Shown here: piece after piece, positions 1 through 9,127 of the stretch
Layout of the letters: each line of letters opens with the position of its first letter
Numbering within the stretch: the stretch's first letter is position 1
DNA from: Listeria grayi DSM 20601
Lineage (GTDB): Bacteria > Bacillota > Bacilli > Lactobacillales > Listeriaceae
Direction of reading: 5' to 3'
DNA: 64,000 nucleotides
NCBI RefSeq assembly: GCF_000148995.1
Contig: NZ_GL538352.1
Location: 1,257,178-1,321,177 of the forward strand
Program-made: the position numbers and the translations under genes
The notes under the pieces: model-generated
Told to the model about the DNA's origin: nothing
Seen by the model: only the letters and a program-made list of their open reading frames with translations
Database searches by the model: none

Positions 1-689
1 TCACATTAGATTTTATCCGCAAACAATATGGTGATCGGGTGAAAGTGGGCGCAGGGAATATCGTTGACCGCGACGGCTTCCGTTTTCTAGCAGAAGCAGG
101 CGCTGATTTCATCAAAGTCGGTGTCGGCGGTGGCTCGATCTGTATTACTCGGGAACAAAAAGGCATTGGTCGCGGTCAAGCTACGGCATTGATCGATGTT
201 GCTAAAGCCCGTGATGAGTATTATGAAGAAACTGGTACTTATATCCCGATCTGTTCTGACGGTGGCATTGTGTACGATTATCATATGACCCTTGCTTTAG
301 CGATGGGCGCTGATTTCTTGATGTTGGGACGCTATTTCTCTCGCTTTGATGAAAGTCCGACCAACAAAGTAAACGTAAATGGCACTTACATGAAAGAATA
401 TTGGGGCGAAGGTTCCAACCGTGCCCGCAACTGGCAGCGTTATGACCTCGGTGGGGACAAAAAGCTTTCCTTTGAAGAAGGCGTTGATTCTTACGTCCCT
501 TATGCTGGCTCGCTCAAAGACAATGTCAATACCAGCCTAAGCAAAGTAAAATCGACCATGTGTAACTGCGGTGCTCTTTCGATTCCAGAGTTGCAGCAGA
601 AAGCAAAGATCACACTCGTTTCCTCTACATCGATCGTAGAAGGCGGAGCGCATGATGTGTTATTGAAAGATACCTCTAATAATTTATAA
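1..689 (+). CDS. IMP dehydrogenase/GMP reductase-family protein, 3' part
   Basis: The reading frame is open from the first base, so this is the C-terminal part (about 228 residues) of a longer protein; the GTG at 39 is internal. It shows the TIM-barrel features of the IMPDH/GMPR family: a [10 protein letters not shown] stretch, the flexible loop [11 protein letters not shown] with the catalytic Cys, and the phosphate-binding SDGGI motif followed by [12 protein letters not shown]. The loop differs from the usual GPGSICTTR of housekeeping GuaB, so this is probably the divergent second IMPDH-like protein of Listeria rather than GuaB itself. NAD-dependent oxidation of a purine nucleotide is inferred from family only. 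It converges on the next gene, with a shared hairpin between them. Confidence 0.8.
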   Translation, partial: TLDFIRKQYGDRVKVGAGNIVDRDGFRFLAEAGADFIKVGVGGGSICITREQKGIGRGQATALIDVAKARDEYYEETGTYIPICSDGGIVYDYHMTLALAMGADFLMLGRYFSRFDESPTNKVNVNGTYMKEYWGEGSNRARNWQRYDLGGDKKLSFEEGVDSYVPYAGSLKDNVNTSLSKVKSTMCNCGALSIPELQQKAKITLVSSTSIVEGGAHDVLLKDTSNNL

Positions 690-694
690 ACCGC

Positions 695-731
695 AAAAAA
701 GAAGCAGCCCACTGATAGCTGCTTCTTTTTT
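695..731. terminator. Bidirectional terminator
   Basis: A 14-bp perfect inverted repeat (695-708 with 718-731) with an A-run on the left and a T-run on the right sits between two convergent genes, so it can serve both strands. Confidence 0.85.
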
Positions 732-737
732 CATATC

Positions 738-2321
738 TTAATTCAATATTTCCACTTCCGCGATCGCACTTTCAATATTTTGACTGATTTGGAAGGCTTC
801 TACCTTCGCTCCCCGAACGGCATCATTCGGATTGATAGAAACAAAATAATATCCGGAAGCGGAGGCGAATGTCCCATAATCTTTCCCGCCGACTCTCACA
901 ATCACATATGCCCGCGGACTAGCGGTACCGGAAATATTATCTGCCCCAGCGCGAACCGTATTGATCGTTGGTTTTGCCGGATAGATTTGGATGAACTTCC
1001 GCTCTACATGCTTGGAAACTGGATCAACAGCGGTAATCTCGACGTTTTGACCAGCTTTATATGTTTTTGCGATCATGATTTGGAAATAACCTTCACTATC
1101 TGCATTCCCCTGATAGACGCGATCATTGATACGAACTTTTATTTCCGCATTAGCGATCGTTTTGCCAGTTATCAAACCATCTTGGTCTTTCACCATATTG
1201 ATTCCCAGTAGAAACGCGCCTTGCACGACTGTGGTAATAACTTCTGTGCTTTTCTGACCATCTTTTGACGCATAGATCAGTACATAAGTCCCTGCTGGAT
1301 AAGCCTTATCCAAACGCAACGAAAATTTTCCGCTATTGTCGCTGTAACCCTCATATTCATCTGTCCCGACTTTCGCGATCAGCTTAACATTTGGATCAGC
1401 CGTACCAGTGATCATAGTATCCTCGCTGCTTACTGTATTAACCGTTGGAGCGGTGATCGTTTTTGCCCCTTCTAAAACCACGGCCGTTGTGACCGAACTT
1501 GTGGCTGAACCTTTTTTGCTGTATGCTTCTACCTTTGTACCTGCCGGATAGGCCTTGTTCAGTTCGATCGTAAATGCCCCTGTGGTGGCATTAGGATACG
1601 CATAATATGATGTCGTTCCCATTTTCAGATAAACGATTTCTGCATCTTTCGCGATCCCCTTTACCGAAACATCCTTATCCGTAATATTTTCCAATGTTGG
1701 TGCTATCAATTTTACAGGCGCCTCACTGACAGTGATCGTCGTTTTTAGGCTTTGGTAATTTCCCCGCCTGCTTTGAGCAGTTATTTTCGTTCCCGCCGGC
1801 AATGTCCGATTAAGCGCTACGGTAAATTTACCAGTCACTCTATCCGGATAGCCCCAGTAAACAGCATTGTCGATGTAGATTTCGACACGATCTGCTTCTC
1901 TTGCTGTCCCGCTTATGGTCGTATCACTTTCGGTGACCGGTTCTAAGTATGGTGTTGGAACTGCTCGCGGATCTTTTTGTACATATAAAGAACTGGAAGA
2001 ATAGAAACACGAATTACAAGAAACTTTGATCCATGTATTTACCGGCAGATGACCGCCGATATACCATTTATATCTCCCTGCATTATCAGCTCGGACTTTG
2101 TAAACACGCCCGGCTATTTGAATACTCACTGTACTTCTTGCCGCAGCGCTTCCTGTGATATATGTACTCGTATCATAAACCGGATCGATCTTCACTTTCA
2201 GAAAGGTACGAGCTGTTACTTCTGCAGCTTCTGCTTTTAGTGGTTTGTCGATAAAATGCACAGCAGTCATTATAACCAAAAGCAAAACGATTCGAAGGAA
2301 CCATTTTTTATGATTTTTCAT
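738..2321 (-). CDS. Secreted protein with tandem bacterial Ig-like repeats
   Basis: About 527 residues. A lysine-rich start, a hydrophobic segment (LRIVLLLVIMTAVHF) and an AEA-type cleavage region make a signal peptide. The rest is a string of about six Ig-like modules of roughly 80 residues, each carrying the pattern V-x-G-x-A-x(n)-G-x-F-x-I/V-x-L-N-x-x-Y/L-P-A-G-T. No LPXTG, GW or LysM anchor is seen, so it is probably released or loosely wall-bound. The ATG at 2321 is chosen over the in-frame ATG at 2339 because AAAGGGAG lies 8 bases before it. It is the last gene of a regulator plus surface-protein cluster. Adhesion or matrix building is a guess from the domain type. Confidence 0.75.
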   Translation of the reverse strand: MKNHKKWFLRIVLLLVIMTAVHFIDKPLKAEAAEVTARTFLKVKIDPVYDTSTYITGSAAARSTVSIQIAGRVYKVRADNAGRYKWYIGGHLPVNTWIKVSCNSCFYSSSSLYVQKDPRAVPTPYLEPVTESDTTISGTAREADRVEIYIDNAVYWGYPDRVTGKFTVALNRTLPAGTKITAQSRRGNYQSLKTTITVSEAPVKLIAPTLENITDKDVSVKGIAKDAEIVYLKMGTTSYYAYPNATTGAFTIELNKAYPAGTKVEAYSKKGSATSSVTTAVVLEGAKTITAPTVNTVSSEDTMITGTADPNVKLIAKVGTDEYEGYSDNSGKFSLRLDKAYPAGTYVLIYASKDGQKSTEVITTVVQGAFLLGINMVKDQDGLITGKTIANAEIKVRINDRVYQGNADSEGYFQIMIAKTYKAGQNVEITAVDPVSKHVERKFIQIYPAKPTINTVRAGADNISGTASPRAYVIVRVGGKDYGTFASASGYYFVSINPNDAVRGAKVEAFQISQNIESAIAEVEILN

Positions 2322-2342
2322 TTTCAAACTCCCTTTCATTAG

Positions 2343-2376
2343 AAAATGTCACGGCTTTCGCAAGCCGTGGCATTTT
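2343..2376 (-). terminator. Hairpin between the two Ig-repeat genes
   Basis: A 15-bp stem with one mismatch (2343-2357 with 2362-2376, four-base loop) followed on the minus strand by TTTTCT. It lies after the stop of the 795-aa gene and before the Shine-Dalgarno of the next, so it may attenuate rather than fully end transcription. On the plus strand it is followed by eight T, but no plus-strand gene needs it. Confidence 0.6.
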
Positions 2377-2386
2377 AATGTTTTTT

Positions 2387-4774
2387 TTAGAAGACCATAA
2401 CATCCATTCCACTAGAAGTAATGTTATTAACAACAGAAGTTACATTGACGATATCTCCAAAATCAAGCGGCGTATTCAAGTTTATAATGAAGTTGCCGTC
2501 TGCATCTGCGGTCGTTTCATATTTATCATTTCCATTGACCGTAAGCGTTACTTTTGCCCCTGGATCCAGTTGACCGGAAACAGCGCTGTCCCCGTTACGT
2601 GGTGATATGGAAGTAGGGTGTCTCGGCATTACAACTGCATGAGCAACTTCCGTGCGGTCATCTGCGTCTTTCGCAAAGACTGTTACTGGAAGTCCTACCT
2701 CATACGTACGGTTGAAATCAATAGTGAATTCGCCGTTATCATCGGAATATCCTTCATAGACACGATCCCCGATCTTCACTTGATAATAACTGTTCGGACG
2801 TGATGTTTGTCCGTCAGCTGATTCATCTTGGCTCGTAATCTCTAATAGTTCCACTTCTAATTCTGTGCTGCTCAGCACTTTGGATTTGACGCTTGGACTA
2901 GTGTTATTTGCTTTGTCCGTCGCGGTCGTTTCAATAATCGTTCCTGCTTTATAGGTGTTGTCTAGCTTGATTGAAAAATCGCCATTTGCGTCCGCTACCG
3001 TTTCGTAACGACCAATGACTTTGTCTTTATCAGAAAATGTTACACGGACGGTAGCACCTTTTTCCGTTTTCCCTGTAAATGTTCTTTCATCGTCTTTCAG
3101 TACAGCTACGGCTGGTGCTTCCGGCGCTGTAGTATCTGTTATCGTGAAGGTTGCTGCATCGCTCTCTATGCCAGAATTTCCTGTAGCAATAACGCTGCCT
3201 TCTGTTCCCTCTGGATAAGTTCGGTTTAGCTGGATGACAAAGTTGCCTTTCTCGTCTGCTTTTCCTGTGTAAACCGCCCCATTGATCGTTACTTGGATAT
3301 TAGCATTTGCTTCCGCTGTACCCGTAAGCTGTTTGTCAGAGTCGCCTACTGTATTCACTTGCGGAACGGCTGTTTTTACAGTTCCTTTGACTGTCACTAC
3401 CGTTTCTTCACTGCGTTTTTGGTTCTTATCGATCTCTACGACTGTGATCTTAGTAGCTCCTGGGAACTGACGTTTCAAGTCAATTGAGAAAGTTTTATCA
3501 TTTTCCACTGTTCCTTCAAATTTTTGATCGCCGATTTTCACTTCGATCTTGCTTCCCGGTTTAGAGCCCTTACCAGTCAAAGTGCTGTCCTGGTCGGTGA
3601 TCGCATCCACTTGAGGTGCTTCCGGAACAGAATTATCCACCACTTTTACTGTTGTATTCGGGCTGACATTCCCTGCCTCATCAACTGCCACAATATTCAA
3701 TGTTTCGTCGACTGCCATTTCTTTCGCCAATTTTATTGAAAAAGTGCTTGTTGTGTCGTTGACAACAGAATTGTTGGCAATACCTTGTCCAACGATATCA
3801 CCGTTCTTGTCGCGAATGATGATTTTCGCATTTGTTTCGGCACTTCCCGATGCAATTTGTTTAGTAAATTCAACATCCTCCGCTTTAGGTGCTTCAGGTG
3901 CGATCGTATCTTTTGCTGTTACTTCTGTAGGATCACTTTCTAGCCCTTCGCTGTTGGTTTGTGTGACGAATACTTTCTCGTTATGCTTCAATTTATGATC
4001 GATACCCACCATAAAGGAATTATCGGCAGCTACCTTACCTTCGCCGATCACTTCTTGGGCTTCATTATAAGCACGGATCGTGTTCCCGCTTTCTGCCTTA
4101 CCTTTTAAGACTGTATCTCCGGCTTCCGGTTGTGTTACAGTTGGTTTTTCGACTGTAACATCAACGATGCCATTGTCGCTGTCCGCGATATCACGTCCAA
4201 CCATCAGAAAGACATTCGTTACTTTCGGCGCTGTGAATTCCATTGTAACGACATACTCCATATCTTCTTTCGCAACTATCTTCTCTTCATATAAGTTGCG
4301 GACGTTCGGCGCATTGGCTACCGTTTTCTTCGTTCCGTTAAAATCAACGGTCGCTACTGCTTTCCCAGTTGTCCGAATACCGTAGTACCATTTCAGGTTA
4401 TACGTATGATTCTTTTTAAATTTGAAAACTCGTTGCGCTTTGAAAATCGCATCGATGTTAGCAAAGTTTACATATGCTTGCTTCAATGTTTCTGTCGGAC
4501 TCTTTGATTCGACATCTTGTAAAAAGATCTTATCCAGTGGAATGTTCAGCTTACTTTTATAATGCAACACCTGCCAATTCTTGGCGATATCATAATCATC
4601 TGCTGCCAGCAACTGTGCTTTCTGCGGCAGTTCCATTTGCATAAATGCTGGTGTTGAAATTGTCTTCGATGCTTTTTCCGCTGCTGATGCTTCCACTCCC
4701 ATCCCATGATTGAAAGTCAGCAAACAGCCAGCAACTACTAGGCTAGCTAAGCCTTTTTTATATACGTTTTTCAT
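2387..4774 (-). CDS. Large secreted protein: N-terminal surface domain plus Ig-like repeats
   Basis: About 795 residues. A signal peptide (GLASLVVAGCLLTFNHG...ASA) is followed by a roughly 160-residue domain (Y-D-I-A-K-N-W ... NIPLDKIF ... VNFANI ... APKVTNVFLMVGRDI) that is clearly paralogous to the N-terminus of the adjacent LPXTG protein. Residues from about 210 to the end form seven or so Ig-like modules, some opening with the Big-type DTxAPEAP motif. No sorting signal is present. The ATG at 4774 fits best: AGGAG lies 7 bases upstream, whereas the ATG at 4780 has almost no spacing. The upstream gene's stop overlaps this start region, so the two are translationally coupled. Confidence 0.75.
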   Translation of the reverse strand: MKNVYKKGLASLVVAGCLLTFNHGMGVEASAAEKASKTISTPAFMQMELPQKAQLLAADDYDIAKNWQVLHYKSKLNIPLDKIFLQDVESKSPTETLKQAYVNFANIDAIFKAQRVFKFKKNHTYNLKWYYGIRTTGKAVATVDFNGTKKTVANAPNVRNLYEEKIVAKEDMEYVVTMEFTAPKVTNVFLMVGRDIADSDNGIVDVTVEKPTVTQPEAGDTVLKGKAESGNTIRAYNEAQEVIGEGKVAADNSFMVGIDHKLKHNEKVFVTQTNSEGLESDPTEVTAKDTIAPEAPKAEDVEFTKQIASGSAETNAKIIIRDKNGDIVGQGIANNSVVNDTTSTFSIKLAKEMAVDETLNIVAVDEAGNVSPNTTVKVVDNSVPEAPQVDAITDQDSTLTGKGSKPGSKIEVKIGDQKFEGTVENDKTFSIDLKRQFPGATKITVVEIDKNQKRSEETVVTVKGTVKTAVPQVNTVGDSDKQLTGTAEANANIQVTINGAVYTGKADEKGNFVIQLNRTYPEGTEGSVIATGNSGIESDAATFTITDTTAPEAPAVAVLKDDERTFTGKTEKGATVRVTFSDKDKVIGRYETVADANGDFSIKLDNTYKAGTIIETTATDKANNTSPSVKSKVLSSTELEVELLEITSQDESADGQTSRPNSYYQVKIGDRVYEGYSDDNGEFTIDFNRTYEVGLPVTVFAKDADDRTEVAHAVVMPRHPTSISPRNGDSAVSGQLDPGAKVTLTVNGNDKYETTADADGNFIINLNTPLDFGDIVNVTSVVNNITSSGMDVMVF

Positions 4775-4776
4775 CT

Positions 4777-6249
4777 TCATTCTCCTTTTTCATCCCTGAT
4801 TTTTTTCTTCCATGTAATTAATCCGGTTCCCATCACTACCAAACCGATAAATAGAAACAGATCCCAAGTGCTATCTCCGGTACTTGGCAATAAATGACTG
4901 GAATCTTGCTTGCCCGGTTTTTTTGCAGGCTGTTTCGCGTCACCGGTAGTGTTAGTGGAAATATCCGTGCGCTTTATCGGTTTCTTCCCGCTTTGCCCGT
5001 TCCCATTGGACTCATGTTTATCAGGATCCGGCTTTTTCGGGTCTTTTTCATTATCCTTTTTGCTTTCCTTCTCGTACTGATAAATGACCGATTGCGTATC
5101 TTTCGTAAATATTCCTGTTTGATTTTTCGGAATACCAGTTACTCTGTAGCCCTTCAGTTCCTTAGGCTGAGCTTTATACTCTGCTCCTAATTTGCCGGTA
5201 AGAATGACTGGAACAGCAATTTCCTTCCCTTGCTTATCTAAAAATTTGACGATGACATTGCTATTTTCCGTTGGTTTAACTGCTTTATACACTACTTTTA
5301 TGATTTGATCCTCTGTTTGGAAAATTCCCATGCTGCTTGAGATATGTGTTGCTATGTATCCCGGAACAGCTTTGATTTCTGCTTGGAAAGCCGTATTGAT
5401 CTTACCCGTTAGAATTTTATCCGCAGCTACTTGTTTGCCTTGTTCATCGACATACTTGATCGTTACTTTCCCAGTCGTTTTCTTTTCTTCTTTAACTGGT
5501 TCATAAACATAGCGGACGATTTGCGCGGTTTCTGTTATCTTGCCTTTTTCCTTTCCGACTACTTCTTTAAGTTTGTAATTGGGGATTGCTCGCGCCATGC
5601 ATGTATAATCCTCACCCACGTTACCCTCGATCACTTCGCTGTCTGCTATTTTTTGATTGTCTTCGTTGACATAATGTGCAGTCACAGGTTTTCCTTTTTT
5701 GATGACCTTGATACCTTTAGAACCATCTGGATCAATGTCATAGCCTACCATTAGAAAGACATTCGTTACTTTTGGTGCCACGAAGCTCATGGTGATCTTA
5801 TAATCCATATCCGCCGTCGGTGTGATCGTGTATTCATAGACATCCCACGGCTCTTTGCTAGATGTGAAAGTTTTACCGTTAAAATCAACGGCTGCAGTGG
5901 CTTTTCCTGTTGTCACCATGCCAAAGCGCCATTTGAATTTATAGGTCACTCCGTGTTTGAGCGGCAGCGTTTTTACTGCTCGAAACTTTGAGTTCCCGAT
6001 ATTCGCAAAGTTCAGGAAAGCGCGGTTGATTTTCTCTTCCCCGTTGCCAATATCTCTTTTCGCACCAGAGTCTTCAATAAATACCTTGTCCAAAGGAATA
6101 TTTAAATCACTCGTGTACTCCTCTACACCCCAGCCCTTTGCGACATCAAAATCATCTGATGCTGCGAGCGAATCAGCCGGAAACAATAGTAATACGGCGA
6201 TAAAAGTAACTAGGATCGCTGCTCCCCATTGGTATTTTTTGCTTTTCAT
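4777..6249 (-). CDS. LPXTG-anchored surface protein with three MucBP domains
   Basis: 490 residues. Signal peptide 1-30; a roughly 145-residue N-terminal domain (about 34-172) shared with the downstream protein; three MucBP-type repeats (about 188-250, 260-322 and 331-393) with the signature Y-V/L-D-x-x-G-K-x-I-A...L-T-G-K...Y; a Lys/Pro/Asp-rich wall-spanning stretch; and a C-terminal sorting signal LPSTG (454-458), hydrophobic segment and KKKIRDEKGE tail. Sortase A should attach it to peptidoglycan. MucBP repeats are known from mucin-binding proteins of lactobacilli and Listeria; binding here is inferred. A strong AAGGGAGG precedes the ATG. It lies 74 bases after a PrfA/Crp-like regulator gene in the same direction, which suggests cotranscription. 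Confidence 0.85.
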   Translation of the reverse strand: MKSKKYQWGAAILVTFIAVLLLFPADSLAASDDFDVAKGWGVEEYTSDLNIPLDKVFIEDSGAKRDIGNGEEKINRAFLNFANIGNSKFRAVKTLPLKHGVTYKFKWRFGMVTTGKATAAVDFNGKTFTSSKEPWDVYEYTITPTADMDYKITMSFVAPKVTNVFLMVGYDIDPDGSKGIKVIKKGKPVTAHYVNEDNQKIADSEVIEGNVGEDYTCMARAIPNYKLKEVVGKEKGKITETAQIVRYVYEPVKEEKKTTGKVTIKYVDEQGKQVAADKILTGKINTAFQAEIKAVPGYIATHISSSMGIFQTEDQIIKVVYKAVKPTENSNVIVKFLDKQGKEIAVPVILTGKLGAEYKAQPKELKGYRVTGIPKNQTGIFTKDTQSVIYQYEKESKKDNEKDPKKPDPDKHESNGNGQSGKKPIKRTDISTNTTGDAKQPAKKPGKQDSSHLLPSTGDSTWDLFLFIGLVVMGTGLITWKKKIRDEKGE

Positions 6250-6323
6250 CTTCTTTTCCTCCCTTGCTGCCTTATTGTTCTGTGTCTGGAATTACGGACT
6301 TTCTGCACTCACCTCCTTTCCTT

Positions 6324-7025
6324 CTATAGATAGAGCCCTTTCGAAAATGCTAAAAATTCTTGCATCTCCTCCAGATCGATCAGCATCTTTTTCTTATCCA
6401 AAATAAATTTCTCATCAAAAAGATGCTTGCACACTTTGGAAAATGATGTGGGATCGATCCGGCAATAATTTGCTAATGTCGTATTATTGATACTGCTGGG
6501 AAACTGATAATAGCCCTCATCGCTTGCCCCAAGTTTGTGTGCTGCTTCCAAGAGTCCAATGATCACTTTATCTTTTTGGTATTTTCCTTTACCGCCTTCT
6601 TTCATCATTAATTGATAGAGTCTTTCTGCCATGCGCTTCGTTAAATATTCCATAAACACTGGTCTGATAGAAAGATAATCCAACAAAAATTCACCGTCGA
6701 TAATCCTGACATTGCAGCGGTCAAACGAATAGCGATAAATGTTTTTCCTGCTGTGCTGCGGCAAAAGCAGTTCATCAAAACCAATCAGATCTCCCTGTTT
6801 ATGAAAATCGAGTACGCGCTGTCCCTCCTTTCCCATATTCACAAATGTTCCCATGTACCCTTCTTCCAAATAGAGTACTTGCAAAAAGCTGTTTTTTTCT
6901 GTAAAGATCATTTTGTCCCGTCCATAAAACTTTTTCTTTATCAATGTACTGCTACACGCATTATTTTCTAACTCTTCCACGATTTGAGCGTGCGAGACAT
7001 TGTCTTCTAAGGAAACTCTATACAT
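6324..7025 (-). CDS. Crp/Fnr (PrfA-like) transcriptional regulator
   Basis: About 233 residues from the ATG at 7025, which has AGAGGTGA at 6 bases; the in-frame ATG at 7067 lacks a ribosome-binding site. The N-terminal half has the cNMP-binding beta-roll pattern (LYLEEGYMGTFVNMGKEGQRVLDFH, GDLIGF) and the C-terminal part a winged helix (NNTTLANYCRIDPTSFSKVCKHLFDEKFI). It lacks the cAMP phosphate-binding RxS motif, as PrfA-family proteins do. Its position directly before three surface protein genes suggests that it controls them. No canonical PrfA box was found upstream. Confidence 0.75.
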   Translation of the reverse strand: MYRVSLEDNVSHAQIVEELENNACSSTLIKKKFYGRDKMIFTEKNSFLQVLYLEEGYMGTFVNMGKEGQRVLDFHKQGDLIGFDELLLPQHSRKNIYRYSFDRCNVRIIDGEFLLDYLSIRPVFMEYLTKRMAERLYQLMMKEGGKGKYQKDKVIIGLLEAAHKLGASDEGYYQFPSSINNTTLANYCRIDPTSFSKVCKHLFDEKFILDKKKMLIDLEEMQEFLAFSKGLYL

Positions 7026-7245
7026 GTTTTCACCTCTTTGAATTAAAATTAGCATAATTCTGTACATTTATAATTGAGAATTTACAACTAAGGAGAAGAC
7101 TTTGTGAATTTTTCGTAACATTTGCTGACCAATTATTGAAAAAGTTTATTCTTCATAATCTTATAGAGCGCTTTCAGATAAAACGCATTACCACTTATTT
7201 TTTTCACAAAGTTAAGGGGTTTTAGGGAAAAACTCTAAAAATATC

Positions 7246-7274
7246 TTGTATTTATCGCCCATTAGAAGTAATAT
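7246..7274 (+). promoter_or_regulatory. Sigma-A-type promoter of the TetR gene
   Basis: TTGTAT (7246-7251), a 17-base spacer and TAATAT (7269-7274) lie about 40 bases upstream of the gene's GGGGGAGG ribosome-binding site. Confidence 0.5.
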
Positions 7275-7311
7275 GAATTAACAAATATAATTTTCGGGGG
7301 AGGTTTTATCT

Positions 7312-7848
7312 ATGGTAGAGACATACGCAGATTCTCAAAGACAGCTGACCCAAGAAAGTATTTTTACCGCTTTTACTCGTTTATTGGCTACAAAAAAATT
7401 TCATGAAATATCTGTTACTGAGATCACTCGTATTGCTGGTGTATCCCGGATGGCCTTTTATCGAAATTATGCTAATAAAGAAGAAATCGTTACAACTTAT
7501 CTTGACCGTTTGTTCCAGATATTTTTTGAAAAAATAAGCAAAGATAACGTAATCGATCATTATTCGATTTTTTACGCGTACTTTGAATATATAAAAGCTA
7601 ATATGGAACAGATCACATTGTTCTTGACGACAGAATTATCCGACCTTGTTCATGAAAAGTTTCAAACCTTCGTAAATAAAACCCAGCAGCTGTTATTCAC
7701 CCATTATCCAGAGGATGAATTTTGTCCATTTGTAAGGGAATATTCGGCAGCCGGATTGTTCTCCTTAACTAAAAAATGGATCACTGACGGTTGTACAGGG
7801 AATATTGAAAAACTTGCCTTATTCCTCTCTCAACAATCACTCAACTAA
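7312..7848 (+). CDS. TetR/AcrR-family regulator
   Basis: 178 residues, a normal length for the family. The N-terminal helix-turn-helix is clear (ISVTEITRIAGVSRMAFYRNYANKEEIV, about residues 35-62), and the rest is an alpha-helical ligand/dimerisation domain resembling the C-terminal domain seen in DhaS-like TetR proteins. The ATG follows GGGGGAGG by 9 bases. It is a single-gene unit with its own promoter and terminator. No adjacent divergently oriented transporter identifies its target; the nearest divergent gene is the PrfA-like regulator, so cross-regulation of the surface protein cluster is possible but unproven. Confidence 0.8.
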   Translation: MVETYADSQRQLTQESIFTAFTRLLATKKFHEISVTEITRIAGVSRMAFYRNYANKEEIVTTYLDRLFQIFFEKISKDNVIDHYSIFYAYFEYIKANMEQITLFLTTELSDLVHEKFQTFVNKTQQLLFTHYPEDEFCPFVREYSAAGLFSLTKKWITDGCTGNIEKLALFLSQQSLN

Positions 7849-7857
7849 TACAAAAAA

Positions 7858-7891
7858 GCCTGCAAACATATTGTTTGCAGGCTTTTTTTTT
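7858..7891. terminator. Bidirectional terminator
   Basis: A 10-bp perfect GC-containing stem (7858-7867 with 7873-7882), A-rich on the left and followed by nine T, between the convergent TetR and metalloprotease genes. Confidence 0.9.
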
Positions 7892-7895
7892 AGCG

Positions 7896-8876
7896 TTATT
7901 TTAACTTTGTAGCAGCATACAGCTTTCCACTGGAAACTTGTTTATAAACCTTGCCCTTCTGCTGCGGTAAAAAAATGGAATCTCCTTCATTGATCAGTAT
8001 GTATGCCTTTTTGTTTTGGGGATCTTGTTTTAAAAATAATCGAACCTTTTGTTTTTTCGATAAGAGCATACTCTCTTCCAGCTCTACTTTTTTTGTTCCT
8101 AATTGCTTGATTGAGATTTTGCGACTAGTTAGCTTATTCGCTCCCCGCCGAATCTTCTCTATTTGGAAAGTATGCTTCGTCTTTGGAATGCTGCCTTTTA
8201 CTGTCTGCGAGCTAGTAACATAGCCGTCCACTATGATCGGGCTTGCTTTCTGTAGTGATTTTAAATTTGGATATTCTTTTATCCAAGTCGCATGCATTCG
8301 TTCTGAAAAAGGATGCACGCCTTTTTTCGGCGCTTTGGCATATCTTTTTTTCATAGCTTTTTTGTCTACATTCGGTACTTTAGTAGGGAGCGCTTTGGTC
8401 GGATTTGGAAACATGACAGACTTTTTGTTTTTAGTATTATGGGCTAGCCCCATCGCATGTCCATATTCATGGATCGCAGCACCAATATACATTTTTTTAT
8501 TATAAAACTTGGCGTTTTTAATATGATGATAGCGGTTCAAATATAACTTCGAGGAAACGATATAATTATTATTGGTATTCACAGTGTGAAAAGTTAATCC
8601 CAGCCAATTTGATGCTTCTGTTTTAGCATCTATCGTCAACTTACTCTTGTTTGACTGCTTCTTCTTGATTGAAATATCTTTTGTTTTCCGCCATTCCTGC
8701 GCACCCTTATTCCATACTTCATTATAAAATTTAATTTTCGTCACACTACGGTAAGTCACATTTTTGCTTCGGTATCTAGTATTGAGCATTGGTGTCTGCG
8801 CTTCTGCATGCACCGTCTCAAAAACTGGCAACAGAACAAAAAGAACTACTAATGTTACGCTGATCAATTTTTTCAT
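7896..8876 (-). CDS. Secreted matrixin-like zinc metalloprotease
   Basis: 326 residues with a signal peptide (1-24, ending VHA-EA). The zinc site HEYGHAMGLAH is at 136-146 and a Met-turn (SVMF, Met155) follows 9 residues later; this is the metzincin layout HExxHxxGxxH plus Met, as in M10/matrixin-type proteases. A roughly 150-residue basic C-terminal region with no recognisable domain follows and may bind substrate or wall polymers. No obvious propeptide cysteine switch is seen. The gene stands alone between terminators. The site indicates an extracellular protease; the substrate is unknown. ATG follows AAGGTG closely. Confidence 0.85.
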   Translation of the reverse strand: MKKLISVTLVVLFVLLPVFETVHAEAQTPMLNTRYRSKNVTYRSVTKIKFYNEVWNKGAQEWRKTKDISIKKKQSNKSKLTIDAKTEASNWLGLTFHTVNTNNNYIVSSKLYLNRYHHIKNAKFYNKKMYIGAAIHEYGHAMGLAHNTKNKKSVMFPNPTKALPTKVPNVDKKAMKKRYAKAPKKGVHPFSERMHATWIKEYPNLKSLQKASPIIVDGYVTSSQTVKGSIPKTKHTFQIEKIRRGANKLTSRKISIKQLGTKKVELEESMLLSKKQKVRLFLKQDPQNKKAYILINEGDSIFLPQQKGKVYKQVSSGKLYAATKLK

Positions 8877-9127
8877 GCACCTTCCCAGCCCCTCTTTTCT
8901 TGTTGAATTTCATTATAAAAGCTTTTCCACTTCTTTTTTGCGGCATTAGCTTACTATCCGAGTTGAAAAAAGACAACTTTGTGTCACGGGACGTCGCGCT
9001 CTCTCCCTAAGAAAAGGACTTTTGTCACAATATCGCCATATTTAATACCATTTTCGCCCTCAAAATGTGGTTTTTATTTAGTACAATAACTACAAAGAAA
9101 TAATTATTACTAGAGAGGCTGGATAAT

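Noticed and set aside
780-2240. Several plus-strand ORFs opposite the Ig-repeat genes
   Set aside because: Low-complexity mirror images of the minus-strand repeats with no ribosome-binding sites; the minus-strand frames have signal peptides and domain repeats.
7068-7311. A PrfA box (TTAACAxxTGTTAA) between the PrfA-like regulator and the TetR gene
   Set aside because: Only single half-like TTAACA pieces occur (near 7278); no symmetric box was found.
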